IMG/VR virus record: IMGVR_UViG_3300045825_000261
Location: 1-64,000 of that record
Source of the DNA: a virus
Length of the DNA: 64,000 bases
Strand: one strand, 5' to 3'
The number at the start of each line of letters is the position of its first letter. The stretch's first letter is position 1. This document shows positions 31,742 through 39,167 of this stretch, piece after piece. Below the pieces are notes generated by a model. It was not told the DNA's origin, searched no databases, and was given only the letters and a program-made list of their open reading frames with translations. Made by a program: the position numbers and the translations under genes.

Positions 31742-32929
31742 TTAACCAAATATTCTCTGAGCGAGGCCATCAATTACTTCGCGATCCACGCGAGATAGCT
31801 TATTGATAAACGATAGCGTCAGACCTTGACGGAACGAGCCACGCTTAACACCGATCTTGGCCGCGTAAATCAAGGTGCGTGGCGAAATAACGTCACTGAC
31901 CTTTGCGCCGTCATACGCATCACGAACAAGCCCTGCGAACTCAACCATCTTGTCAGCGTCCTCTTTAACCAGACCAACGTGATTTTGAAGAATTTGCGAC
32001 TCAGCCTTCTTGTTCATGTACTGCTTGTTCACAACCATGCCGAAGCGGTCGTAGTTGGCGCTGTTACCGATAACCGTACCTTGATACAGACCAGTTTCGT
32101 CACCGGAGCCATTTGTGTTACCTGTAGCAACGAAGCGAAAGTTCGGGTGAGGCTTGATAATGCGCATCGTTACAGGTGCTTCCTTGATGACCAGCGGCTT
32201 ACCTTCGAGCACGGCTTGATAGACCGAACTTACAGAAGGCAGCATGAAGTCATATTCATCAGCGCAGTACGTCCAGCCGTTGATCATCGCAAGAGGCAAT
32301 TGACCGTATTCAAATACAGTGTGACCATCTTTCACCGTCCACTGACCGACAATGTGGCTCTCTTCAGTGTTCACGGTATGCTGAACGCGAACGTATGGGC
32401 GACCAGTGCGTGCCGCTACCTGCTCATGCAGTTCTGATTTACCAGCGCCCTTGTGACCCCAGACGTAGCAAGGAATATTCAGTTCTTGCGCCAAGATCAC
32501 GTTTTTCAATTCGTCAATATCGAAGACGTAATTGTCAGATATGTCCGGTACAAAATCCTGACACGAGCTATTGACCAGAACGCCGATGGGTATCGCTTCG
32601 CCTTTTGCAGACATTGCAGACTTAACCTTGCCAAGACCAAAAACTTCGTGAAATGCCTTTTTAATGATCGAGTCTTTGGGCGCGACAGTTGCGGAGGTCG
32701 CCATTTCAAATTTCAAACCAGAGGCTTCAGCCGGTGCTGCCGCTGCGGCACGCTTTTCTGCACGCTTTTCTGCAAGCTTTGTCTGAGCAAATTCAGACAT
32801 GAGCGGAGCTTCTGGGAATTTAGCCACGTACTGCTCGGTGGTCATTTCGGGGTGATCCTTCTTCAAGTGCAGTTGAACTGAGTGAATTTGAGCTCCGCAA
32901 ATTGCGCAAGTGATTTTGTCTGTTGACAT
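31742..32929 (-). CDS. CobS-like AAA+ ATPase with N-terminal zinc finger
   Basis: A 395-residue protein. Residues 1-~60 have CAICGAQIHSVQLHLKKDHP, a C2H2-type finger. The AAA+ core has GHKGAGKSEL (Walker A), YCADEYDFM (Walker B) and NPNGSG-like sensor residues (ATGNTNGSG). In bacteria CobS works with CobT as the ATPase of cobaltochelatase, but related MoxR ATPases remodel other targets. The CobT-like gene lies directly upstream. Phage CobS homologues are known in several phages; their substrate is unsettled. Confidence 0.8.
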   Translation of the reverse strand: MSTDKITCAICGAQIHSVQLHLKKDHPEMTTEQYVAKFPEAPLMSEFAQTKLAEKRAEKRAAAAAPAEASGLKFEMATSATVAPKDSIIKKAFHEVFGLGKVKSAMSAKGEAIPIGVLVNSSCQDFVPDISDNYVFDIDELKNVILAQELNIPCYVWGHKGAGKSELHEQVAARTGRPYVRVQHTVNTEESHIVGQWTVKDGHTVFEYGQLPLAMINGWTYCADEYDFMLPSVSSVYQAVLEGKPLVIKEAPVTMRIIKPHPNFRFVATGNTNGSGDETGLYQGTVIGNSANYDRFGMVVNKQYMNKKAESQILQNHVGLVKEDADKMVEFAGLVRDAYDGAKVSDVISPRTLIYAAKIGVKRGSFRQGLTLSFINKLSRVDREVIDGLAQRIFG

Positions 32930-32955
32930 ATAAGTCTCCTAAAATTTGATTCAGT

Positions 32956-32971
32956 GCAGCAACATTGCTGC
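32956..32971 (-). other. Leader hairpin of the cobS-like transcript
   Basis: GCAGCAA-TG-TTGCTGC, about three bases after the predicted transcription start from the -10 at 32981. Same core (GCAATGTTGC) and position as at 10676-10689. Confidence 0.5.
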
Positions 32972-32980
32972 GACAGAAGA

Positions 32981-33031
32981 ATAATAATCATTTCTGTCAG
33001 GATAGACAAGTCACTTGTGACTTATCCTGAC
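32981..33031 (-). promoter_or_regulatory. CTGACA-N8-TATTAT promoter with nested operator
   Basis: Inner palindrome AAGTCA-CTTG-TGACTTA (33007-33024) inside outer arms GTCAGGATA and TATCCTGAC (32996-33031). -35 TTGTCT and -10 TATTAT (32981-32986) are 17 bases apart. Drives the cobS-like gene and the sigma-like gene. Confidence 0.7.
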
Positions 33032-33041
33032 GGTTATCCAA

Positions 33042-34988
33042 TTAAGCTACCAGCAAGTGACGCAATTCCTTGATAACCTGATTTGGCAACTCGGTCACGT
33101 CATTTATAACCAAGTTCTTTGGGTAGAACTTGCGAACTGACTCATCCATGATGCCAATACCGACAACCTTCACTCCTGACTTAGTTACCTCGGCAACAAC
33201 CTTAGTCAAGTGCGTCCGCATTGCGCAACTATCGCCGTAAGCACTTGGTGAGCCGTCCGACAGTACGATCATCACCTTGCCTGTTTCGCGCCTTACCTTG
33301 AGACGATGAGCGGCGACCTCGACACATTCGCCGTCCACGTTGTTTCGTAAAATGCTTGAGTTAGGCAACCAACCAAAGCGGTCACGAACTGGTGCGGTTA
33401 GGCGCTCATCGAAAGACTTCAGTATCGGCATATACAATGGCTCGCTTCGCGAAAAATTGCGCCCAAGCTTTTTAACCTCCGCCTCAATAGCGTATCTGTC
33501 TTCAGAGCTACCGCCGGTCGTGAAGCAGATCACCTCATGCTTGATGCCAATACGTTCGAGAACCTGCGACAGCGCATAGGCCGCCTGTGTCGCCAGATGA
33601 ATTTTCGCACCAGCCATCGAACCAGACGCATCAATAACCAAAGACACCGCCACGTCCTTGCTGTTCGCTTCGTGCTTTTTGCGAAACACACGATCGTCGC
33701 CACAAGCTAAACGAGAAAGGTTAGCGGCGTGCATACGGCCGGAACGACGACCGTTTTCCCACTGAGACAAAGAACGGGCAGCTATGGCGCGTTCAAGGTC
33801 TTTTTGCAGTGGCCCAACCATGTGATCAACCTTATCTGCCAAGCTAACAAACATTTCAGGGCGGTAGTCTCTACCAACCTTCAGAGGCTCAACAACATCG
33901 TCGTCCTTTGTAAAAACAAGGTAATCAGACTCTTTAGCCATACCAAGAGCGGAGTCAGAGATTACGACCGACATTGCCTCGTCAAAGCCGTTTGCAGAAT
34001 CTTTATCAACCGCAGCCATGATTGCCGACGTGTCGCCAAGCTCAACTTCTTTATCGGAAGAGTCGCTTTCAGTCTCGTCTTCGGCGTCACCTTCAGAACC
34101 GCCTTCTTCAGAATCATCTTCGCCTTCTTCAGAATCATCTTCGCCACTCTCTGACTTTTCTGATTTTTCACCTTCATCAGACTCGCCTTCGTCTTTACTT
34201 TCCTCGTCAGACTCGCCTTCCTTTTCTTCAGATTTGGCTTTAGACTCTGGTGCTTTACCTTTACTCTTGGTCGATTTTTTAGACTTCGATTCGCCTTCAC
34301 CTTCGTCACCAGCGCCATCTTCATTCTTGTCTTCCGACTTTTTATCACTCTTATCGCCACTGCGAAGGCGCTTTTCAATTTCTTGCGCAAGCGCAAAACA
34401 CTCTTCGGTAGACGAGGCGCGTTCTATTTGCGATTCCAAATCTTTGATTTTTTCATAAATCGGCTTTACGCTTTCCATCTTGTCACGCATGAACTCTTTG
34501 AAGAGCCACTGACCAGACATTGCGCGAAGCAGCGGAACAAGCAGTACGCCGACTAGCTTATTCATATCGCCCTCTTCCATCGCCTCTTTCATTTTCGGTA
34601 CGGTGAACTTGTCCAAAAAGAACTTACCAGTGACAGACAGGTTACTTGCGCATCCGGCGAACTTCTTACCCATGCACTTTTCAACACGAGGGTCTTCAAG
34701 AGCATTCAGCATTTTTCCACAACCTGCCTTGTTTGCCTTTTGCATGACTGAAAAATCGCTAAACATAATGTGAGCAACTTCGTGATCCAAGAAGCCTTGA
34801 ATCGCATAACACAATTCGTCAGTTGCGTTATCTGGTAAATATGGAAGGTTGACCAGAATTGGTCGACCCATATGATCACCTCTAACGTAAGCGGTAACTC
34901 CTCGCTGAGTTACCTTAATGCCCTTGCCGGACAGCATTTGTGTGATTTTCACTACCGCATCGCGGAGGACTAATACTCTATCGCTCAT
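33042..34988 (-). CDS. CobT-like VWA-domain protein with HEVAH motif
   Basis: A 648-residue protein in three parts. The N-terminal ~200 residues carry HEVAHIMFSD, a zincin-type HExxH signature. Residues ~210-320 are an acidic Ser/Glu/Asp/Lys linker. The C-terminal VWA domain has the MIDAS motif DASGSM and LSDGSPS. This is the CobT layout plus a possible metalloprotease motif; whether the His/Glu bind zinc is untested. With the CobS-like ATPase it could form a chelatase-like or other metal-dependent complex. Start ATG 34988 after AAAGGGGAAGAGA. Confidence 0.8.
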   Translation of the reverse strand: MSDRVLVLRDAVVKITQMLSGKGIKVTQRGVTAYVRGDHMGRPILVNLPYLPDNATDELCYAIQGFLDHEVAHIMFSDFSVMQKANKAGCGKMLNALEDPRVEKCMGKKFAGCASNLSVTGKFFLDKFTVPKMKEAMEEGDMNKLVGVLLVPLLRAMSGQWLFKEFMRDKMESVKPIYEKIKDLESQIERASSTEECFALAQEIEKRLRSGDKSDKKSEDKNEDGAGDEGEGESKSKKSTKSKGKAPESKAKSEEKEGESDEESKDEGESDEGEKSEKSESGEDDSEEGEDDSEEGGSEGDAEDETESDSSDKEVELGDTSAIMAAVDKDSANGFDEAMSVVISDSALGMAKESDYLVFTKDDDVVEPLKVGRDYRPEMFVSLADKVDHMVGPLQKDLERAIAARSLSQWENGRRSGRMHAANLSRLACGDDRVFRKKHEANSKDVAVSLVIDASGSMAGAKIHLATQAAYALSQVLERIGIKHEVICFTTGGSSEDRYAIEAEVKKLGRNFSRSEPLYMPILKSFDERLTAPVRDRFGWLPNSSILRNNVDGECVEVAAHRLKVRRETGKVMIVLSDGSPSAYGDSCAMRTHLTKVVAEVTKSGVKVVGIGIMDESVRKFYPKNLVINDVTELPNQVIKELRHLLVA

Positions 34989-35000
34989 TCTCTTCCCCTT

Positions 35001-35046
35001 TAAGTCACTATTGACTGAACAATTACATGATACTCAGACAGGTCAG
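35001..35046 (-). promoter_or_regulatory. CTGACC-N8-TATCAT promoter with downstream operator
   Basis: Minus strand: TTGCTC as -35, CTGACC (35041-35046), TATCAT (35027-35032), then operator TCAGTCA-ATAG-TGACTTA (35001-35018) over the start of transcription. Drives the cobT-like gene. Confidence 0.65.
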
Positions 35047-35071
35047 GAAGAGCAAACAACTTTTTAATTGC

Positions 35072-35113
35072 CCAAGGTGAGAGTATCGAGACTTTGCAAC
35101 ATTCTCACCCTGG
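35072..35113 (-). other. Hairpin downstream of 35122-35307
   Basis: CCAGGGTGAGA pairs with TCTCACCTTGG (one mismatch), directly after the gene stop. Followed by AT-rich sequence but no clear U run; weak terminator at best. Confidence 0.4.
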
Positions 35114-35121
35114 AAACGAGG

Positions 35122-35307
35122 TTACTGGATTACCGCCGCCCTGCCACATGCGGTATTAACAATGGAAAAAACTTCGCCATTTTCATCTTTAACTATATGA
35201 ATCAAGGCTGAACCAATATCTATACTTGAAATTGTTTCGGTTGTCTCAACTATACGGCAATAATTTTCCAAACTAATCTCATCAACTGCGAGCTTTTCGT
35301 AACTCAT
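35122..35307 (-). CDS. Small hypothetical protein (61 aa)
   Basis: ATG 35307 behind AAGGAGATGTT. Acidic, alpha/beta protein (MSYEKLAVDEISLENYCRIVET, GSALIHIVKDENGEVFSIV). It is the first minus-strand gene left of the immunity region and has its own operator-promoter facing away from the repressor, the place of a Cro-like or early regulatory gene, though no HTH is visible. Confidence 0.55.
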   Translation of the reverse strand: MSYEKLAVDEISLENYCRIVETTETISSIDIGSALIHIVKDENGEVFSIVNTACGRAAVIQ

Positions 35308-35382
35308 AACATCTCCTTATATAAATATACACAAACATCAAAACGAATCAATCTTACACTAAACTTACATATAATCACAGTA

Positions 35383-35403
35383 ATTATAGTCATTTTTTAC
35401 TTA
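35383..35403 (-). promoter_or_regulatory. Leftward operator-promoter next to the repressor
   Basis: Minus strand TAAGTAA-AAAA-TGACT into TATAAT (35383-35388). One substitution in the left half. Drives 35122-35307. Confidence 0.6.
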
Positions 35404-35531
35404 CTTTTTTCAATATTTTTAAACAAACCATACACAAACAAGAAAAGGCTCACAACTCATAAGAAACTACCTATACATAAATAAGAAAAGTACGATTGGG
35501 AAAATTAATATATTATTTTTTAAAAAACTAC

Positions 35532-35559
35532 TTCACCACTAGGTTATTTTTTCTATAAT
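35532..35559 (+). promoter_or_regulatory. Repressor promoter
   Basis: TTCACC (35532-35537), 16 bases, TATAAT (35554-35559), with no full operator between. The lack of a full operator is what is expected for maintenance expression of the repressor. Confidence 0.55.
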
Positions 35560-35623
35560 ACGCTTAAGTAAGCAATATGTTGCTAACCCACAAAATTACG
35601 ACTAATTAAGTCAATAGGAGAAA

Positions 35624-36070
35624 ATGATGGTTGAAAAAACTGTTAATACGAAGCACTCTAATAACATTACAAAGAAAACAAGATCGGTAGCAGAGTATAT
35701 CTCTTGGCAAATTGCGCTTTGCGGAAAGCCGCAGTTGGACATAGCGGTAGAAGCCGGTTTCGAGAAACCGAACATCGTAACGATGATCAAGCAGGGCAAG
35801 ACAAAACTACCACTGGGCAAAATAGGCAAGTTCGCAAAGGCCATCGAGGTTGATCCAATGCACTTGCTCAAACTTTGCATGTCGGAATACTGGCCCGACA
35901 CATGGAATGAAATAGAAAGCATCTCAAAACAACCCGTACTTACCAACAACGAAATTAGCATTATTATGGAGATTCGCGAGTGTGGGGCGGGCAATCCCAA
36001 GATCAGCACAGATGAAGACAGAGAGCGTTTGGCTGTATTCGTAAGTACACTCAAAACAGACAATCAATAA
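35624..36070 (+). CDS. Xre-family repressor (candidate master regulator)
   Basis: 148 residues, one of only two plus-strand genes; AGGAG precedes two ATGs. Residues ~20-85 form an Xre helix-turn-helix: SVAEYISWQIA, PQLDIAVEAGF (helix 2), KPNIVTMIKQG (recognition helix), then helices IGKFAKAIEV and HLLKLCM. The C-terminal ~60 residues are probably for oligomerisation. No S24/LexA peptidase is present, so induction would not be by self-cleavage. The location between facing promoters with operators suggests it binds TAAGTCA-N4-TGACTTA across the genome; this is inferred. Confidence 0.75.
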   Translation: MMVEKTVNTKHSNNITKKTRSVAEYISWQIALCGKPQLDIAVEAGFEKPNIVTMIKQGKTKLPLGKIGKFAKAIEVDPMHLLKLCMSEYWPDTWNEIESISKQPVLTNNEISIIMEIRECGAGNPKISTDEDRERLAVFVSTLKTDNQ

Positions 36071-36129
36071 TTCAATGGCGGAAAAATGATAGGGCGCTCA
36101 CTGTAGCGCTCTATTTTGGCTTGCAAAAG

Positions 36130-36150
36130 TAAGTCATAACTGACTATAAT
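36130..36150 (+). promoter_or_regulatory. Operator-promoter of the excisionase-like gene
   Basis: TAAGTCA-TAAC-TGACT running into TATAAT (36145-36150). This plus-strand copy shows the same layout as the minus-strand sites, so the orientation of operator and -10 is conserved. Confidence 0.8.
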
Positions 36151-36180
36151 TTCGCCTGTTGAAACTTTGCAAGCGTTGCT

Positions 36181-36471
36181 ATGAAAACATTTGACGTTGC
36201 CGCATGTGCGGACTTCCTTAAAATTCACCGAACCACAGTCCTAAAGCTTGTGGCGTCTGGCGACCTTCCAGGCGCAAAGATAGGCCGCGCCTGGGTCTTT
36301 CTTGAAACAGACTTAATCGACTATATACGCAACGCCATTCGCTCACAGAGTCACGTCACAACTAAGCCACAAGTGACTGAAGCTATGCGAGCAGAGCCAA
36401 TAGGTCGTAAGCGAAAGGTTGCGCCAGACCTCTCTGCATACACGTCACCACATCTTTCGCGCCAAATCTGA
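36181..36471 (+). CDS. Excisionase-like MerR-type HTH protein
   Basis: A 96-residue protein. Residues 1-55 match the HTH_17/excisionase winged helix: VAACADFLKIHRTTVLKLVASGDLPGAKIGRAWVF (helices and wing). The C-terminal ~40 residues are basic. It overlaps the integrase tail-to-tail by 27 bases. Excisionases direct integrase toward excision; placing it under the repressor would keep it off in the lysogen and on after induction. It could also be a second regulator. Confidence 0.7.
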   Translation: MKTFDVAACADFLKIHRTTVLKLVASGDLPGAKIGRAWVFLETDLIDYIRNAIRSQSHVTTKPQVTEAMRAEPIGRKRKVAPDLSAYTSPHLSRQI

Positions 36472-37620
36472 CGCCCTAAGATTTGCATAGCGACCCAACA
36501 TTTGAGTGCTGCTGTGTCCGGTGATCTTCATAATCTCAAAGTCCGACATTTCCGTTCTCTCGAAAAGTCTACTGGTCGCCTCGTGGCGCATGTCGTGAAA
36601 GTTTAAATCAACACAGCCGGCCGCCTCAAAGATTCTGGTGAACTGGTGCGACAGTGCCGATGTAACTTTCTCATATCGCTCCTTTGGCAAAAGCATAGCG
36701 ATCTTCTTCTCAGCGAGCCATGGGAATAGATACCCACCGTCAAACGTAAACAACTCCATTCCTCTTCGCTTTGCAAGAACGTGCTCCGTATAGGTAATCA
36801 GGCTCGCGATGGCAACAGACGACAGCGGCACCTGTCTGCTTTTGCCATTTTTGGTTTTTTTAAGAAAGATTGTCGCATTCTCAATGTCCACCATGTCCAT
36901 TTCAATTGAATAGATTTCACTGAGCCGCATTGCTGATTCAACAGCAAGATCAAACACGCACTCGATAGCCGCTTGGTAATCAAGCTTAAACGCCCTTTCT
37001 CGGCCCTCTGGCTTAACCTTGTTCATCACCGCCCTAATTCGCTCTTCCTCACCAGACTCAAGGCGTCTGATGCGCCCTGCGCTGTGCTTAACCTCCAACG
37101 TGTCATCTTTAGCAATGACGGCCGCATCTGCTGGCGTATAGGCGGAATACCCCTTCGGCAACAGTCTGAGAGGGTTTGGAGCAAGCTCCGCAACACCCTG
37201 CGTTATTGCCCAGTCAAAACACCGAGCAAGCGCACCGACATTATGTCTGATTGTGGATGGGGACAAATTAGCCACGCGCTTCATCGAGCTTATCCATGAC
37301 TCGATCCACTTGTAGTTGACGAGTCTTATACTTACACCGCCAACCTTATTAAGCAAACCACTCAGGTAATCAGTATCGCAGGACGTGACGTGACGCTCGC
37401 GCATATATTCACGAATAAGATCGCCAATTGAAGAATACTTCTTCACATCGTCAAGAAGCTCTGGTGGCACGATACCGGCATCGAGCAACGACTCGACATG
37501 TTTGCCGTAAGCGATCGCAGCCTCTTCCGTATCGAATGTCCAATACCACGGCTTTTCTCTTACTGCTTTTCTTTTCACGGTCAACTCAAAGCGACCGCCT
37601 CTTGGCTTAATTGACGCCAT
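36445..37620 (-). CDS. int: Tyrosine-family phage integrase
   Basis: A 391-residue tyrosine recombinase. The N-terminus (~1-60) is an arm-binding-type domain, a SAM-like core-binding domain follows (~65-170), and the catalytic domain carries Arg in ESAMRLSEIY, Lys in KKTKNGKSRQVPL, HxxR in FHDMRHEATS, and GHSSTQMLGRY with the nucleophilic Tyr. ATG 37620. It reads away from the att-like region at 37688-37979 and is the only phage integrase complete here. Confidence 0.95.
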   Translation of the reverse strand: MASIKPRGGRFELTVKRKAVREKPWYWTFDTEEAAIAYGKHVESLLDAGIVPPELLDDVKKYSSIGDLIREYMRERHVTSCDTDYLSGLLNKVGGVSIRLVNYKWIESWISSMKRVANLSPSTIRHNVGALARCFDWAITQGVAELAPNPLRLLPKGYSAYTPADAAVIAKDDTLEVKHSAGRIRRLESGEEERIRAVMNKVKPEGRERAFKLDYQAAIECVFDLAVESAMRLSEIYSIEMDMVDIENATIFLKKTKNGKSRQVPLSSVAIASLITYTEHVLAKRRGMELFTFDGGYLFPWLAEKKIAMLLPKERYEKVTSALSHQFTRIFEAAGCVDLNFHDMRHEATSRLFERTEMSDFEIMKITGHSSTQMLGRYANLRASDLARKMW

Positions 37621-37687
37621 AACGACTCCCGTTCGCCCACATGGGCTGATTATTGTAACTCACGTCCTTGCACAAAAGTATGGTTAG

Positions 37688-37708
37688 TCGGTAGGTTCTG
37701 CCTACCGA
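37688..37708. repeat. Inverted repeat near the integrase start
   Basis: TCGGTAGG-N5-CCTACCGA. TGCCTACCGA recurs at 37892-37901, just before the tRNA. Possible integrase arm or accessory binding sites. Confidence 0.5.
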
Positions 37709-37712
37709 GCAG

Positions 37713-37742
37713 CCGACTTGATGCGACTTTTGGCGACTTTAG
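37713..37742. repeat. Three 10-bp phased repeats (integrase arm-site candidates)
   Basis: CCGACTTGAT, GCGACTTTTG, GCGACTTTAG in tandem, one helical turn apart. Spacing and position upstream of integrase resemble arm-type sites. Confidence 0.5.
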
Positions 37743-37753
37743 ACGATAATGGG

Positions 37754-37781
37754 CAAATAAAAAGCCGCCCGAAGGTGGCTT
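37754..37781 (-). terminator. Terminator between tRNA-Cys and integrase
   Basis: Minus strand AAGCCACC-TTCG-GGCGGCTT followed by TTTTTATTT; one A:C mismatch in the stem. Separates the integrase from transcripts through the tRNA and right-hand genes. Confidence 0.75.
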
Positions 37782-37830
37782 AACTTGTTGATTTTGTGGT
37801 GCATTTTGTTTTTTACTTCAGATGGTGAGT

Positions 37831-37843
37831 GGATTTGCAATCC
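37831..37843. other. Possible attP core (tRNA-Cys anticodon arm match)
   Basis: Minus strand GGATTGCAAATCC equals the anticodon arm of typical bacterial tRNA-Cys genes, and GATTGCAAATC is shared with the phage tRNA 100 bases away. The match outside this arm is poor, so the core could be as short as this or lie elsewhere. Confidence 0.35.
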
Positions 37844-37905
37844 GTCCGGTTATCTTTAGAATCAGTAACTTACAAGCTTCGCCTACTAACTTGCCTACCG
37901 ATATT

Positions 37906-37979
37906 TGGAGGTGCGTCCCAGAGTCGAACTGGGCTAACGTGATTTGCAATCACGGGCATAACCGATTTGCTAACGCACC
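37906..37979 (-). tRNA. tRNA-Cys (GCA)
   Basis: 74 nt on the minus strand. Acceptor GGTGCGT/ACGCACC, D-arm GCA..TGC, anticodon arm CGTGA-TTGCAAA-TCACG with anticodon GCA, T-arm CCCAG-TTCGACT-CTGGG, discriminator T and encoded CCA. Structure is complete and cloverleaf-compatible. It differs at several stem pairs from E. coli tRNA-Cys, so it is not a simple duplicate. It may support decoding or protect the host if integration damages the host gene. Confidence 0.95.
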
Positions 37980-38004
37980 ACAAACCAACGGACAGCATAG
38001 TACC

Positions 38005-38418
38005 TTATACAGTGATCTTCGTCCACTGCTCTTCCCAAGAGCTCGCCTCAACATCTTCGTCTATCCAGATCAAGCGATCACAGGCAACATCAAGCTCGCA
38101 CCACAATAATCCAAAAACCTGACTAATCATCCACTCAAGATCAAACAACTGCTGTGGCTTACCGCCAATCTCGATCCAGAACACGTACTTGCAGGCTATA
38201 TGTACAGGTTGAGATTTTAAAATATGCACCGCATACTCCGATAGCTCACCATTAACAACCATAGACCTCGCATCACTCCACGTCAGAGAGATAACGCTAT
38301 CGGGGTACATAGATGTGTCCAATCCAAATAAAACTGCGGCAGGACAAGGGCGAGGCAACTTCTCAAAGCCGCGACGCAACTGTCCTGCCGTCATTCTTGC
38401 GTAATTGTGTCCAGTCAT
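38005..38418 (-). CDS. Partial tyrosine-recombinase-like protein
   Basis: 137 residues from ATG 38418, behind CAGGAGGAAGT. AAVLFGLDTSMYPDSVISLTWSDA resembles the start of a tyrosine-recombinase catalytic domain (the ATGMRxSEIxxLxW region) but without its Arg (SMYPD instead of GMRxSE), and no HxxR or Tyr box follows. Either a degenerate recombinase fragment or a phage family of its own. Directly before the tRNA, ending 25 bases from it. Confidence 0.45.
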   Translation of the reverse strand: MTGHNYARMTAGQLRRGFEKLPRPCPAAVLFGLDTSMYPDSVISLTWSDARSMVVNGELSEYAVHILKSQPVHIACKYVFWIEIGGKPQQLFDLEWMISQVFGLLWCELDVACDRLIWIDEDVEASSWEEQWTKITV

Positions 38419-38443
38419 ACTTCCTCCTGGACACAAGTATAGC

Positions 38444-39097
38444 CTAGTCGCGTCTTACGGGAACATGAATGGCGCTTGCCATGACTAGAGTCAAGACCTG
38501 ATCCATAACAATATAAGCATTCATTTCATCAAAGCTTGGAATGTAAAGATCATACTTGTCTTGAGTGCTTTTGGCGTTAATTGACCAGCCGGCCTCAACT
38601 GACAGCATTACATTAAAGCGTGCCGAATAAGTCAATAGTGCTTTATCGTTTACCGATGGGTCGGTTAAGCTAATCTCGGACAAGAAGCGACGCAGAAATC
38701 TGTCACCAATGACTTCTGGTGGGCAGTCAATAAATAGAGAGATGAACTTAATTCCATTTTGTTTTGCGAACTCCTTAATCTGCTTTTTACCTTCAGGCTC
38801 AACGACAACGACAACGCTTTTACCAAGCGCAAAAATTCTCTCAGTTTCGGCAACAGAGACGCCGTAGTGGTTTCCGCTAAACTGCACACTCTCCACAAAC
38901 TCACCTCTTGCAGCGCTTGCGGCAAATGTAACAGCGTCAACGAAATAGTAATCGACGCCATCAACTTCATCTGGGCGAGGCGTGCGCGTGGTTGTGGAAA
39001 TTACACTCTCGAAGCCAAGCAGCCCAATCATCATTTCCTCAAGCGTTGATTTGCCGGCACAGGATGGGCCAGTAAGCGTAACAATCATTCTACTCAT
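38444..39097 (-). CDS. Guanylate-kinase-like dNMP kinase
   Basis: A 217-residue protein with GPSCAGKST (P-loop, ~10-18), STTTRTPRPDEVDGVDYYFVD (the GMP-binding signature of guanylate kinase), and FSGNHYGVS. Family members phosphorylate (d)GMP, and phage versions may act on modified or several dNMPs. ATG 39097 after AGGAGAAATGAA. An intragenic operator copy lies at 38628-38645. Confidence 0.85.
   Translation of the reverse strand: MSRMIVTLTGPSCAGKSTLEEMMIGLLGFESVISTTTRTPRPDEVDGVDYYFVDAVTFAASAARGEFVESVQFSGNHYGVSVAETERIFALGKSVVVVVEPEGKKQIKEFAKQNGIKFISLFIDCPPEVIGDRFLRRFLSEISLTDPSVNDKALLTYSARFNVMLSVEAGWSINAKSTQDKYDLYIPSFDEMNAYIVMDQVLTLVMASAIHVPVRRD
38628..38645. promoter_or_regulatory. Intragenic operator copy
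   Basis: TAAGTCA-ATAG-TGCTTTA, one mismatch to the consensus, inside the guanylate-kinase-like coding sequence with no promoter beside it. Possibly chance or a roadblock site. Confidence 0.35.
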
Positions 39098-39113
39098 TTC
39101 ATTTCTCCTATCG

Positions 39114-39145
39114 TTAAAATAATAAGGGAGCCGAAGCTCCCTTAT
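39114..39145 (-). terminator. Rho-independent terminator
   Basis: Minus strand AAGGGAGC-TTCG-GCTCCCTT followed by ATTATTTT. It ends the 39168-39878 transcript before the kinase-like gene. Confidence 0.85.
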
Positions 39146-39167
39146 TTGTCGCGTTAATTAAAAACCA

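Larger units (their letters stand above)
35308..35623. other. AT-rich immunity-region control segment
   Basis: 316 bases with no gene, clearly richer in A/T than the flanks. It holds the leftward operator-promoter (35383-35403), the rightward repressor promoter (35532-35559), the palindrome GCTTA-AG-TAAGC (35562-35573) at the repressor transcription start, and a lone half-site TAAGTCA (35607-35613) beside the repressor ribosome binding site. It is also a candidate for replication-origin function because of the A/T content, without direct evidence. Confidence 0.6.

Noticed and set aside
33168-33183. CTTCA-CTCC-TGACTTA in the CobT-like gene
   Set aside because: Left half has several mismatches and no boundary or promoter is nearby; treated as chance.
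34018-34458. Plus-strand Ser/Pro-rich frame opposite the acidic linker of the CobT-like gene
   Set aside because: Mirror of the Glu/Asp/Ser-rich codons on the coding strand; no Shine-Dalgarno and no operator beside it.
31742-34988. Complete cobaltochelatase
   Set aside because: Only CobS- and CobT-like subunits are present; the catalytic CobN is not in this window.
38005-38418. Second integrase
   Set aside because: It lacks the catalytic Arg, the HxxR box and the Tyr, so it is listed only as a recombinase-like fragment.
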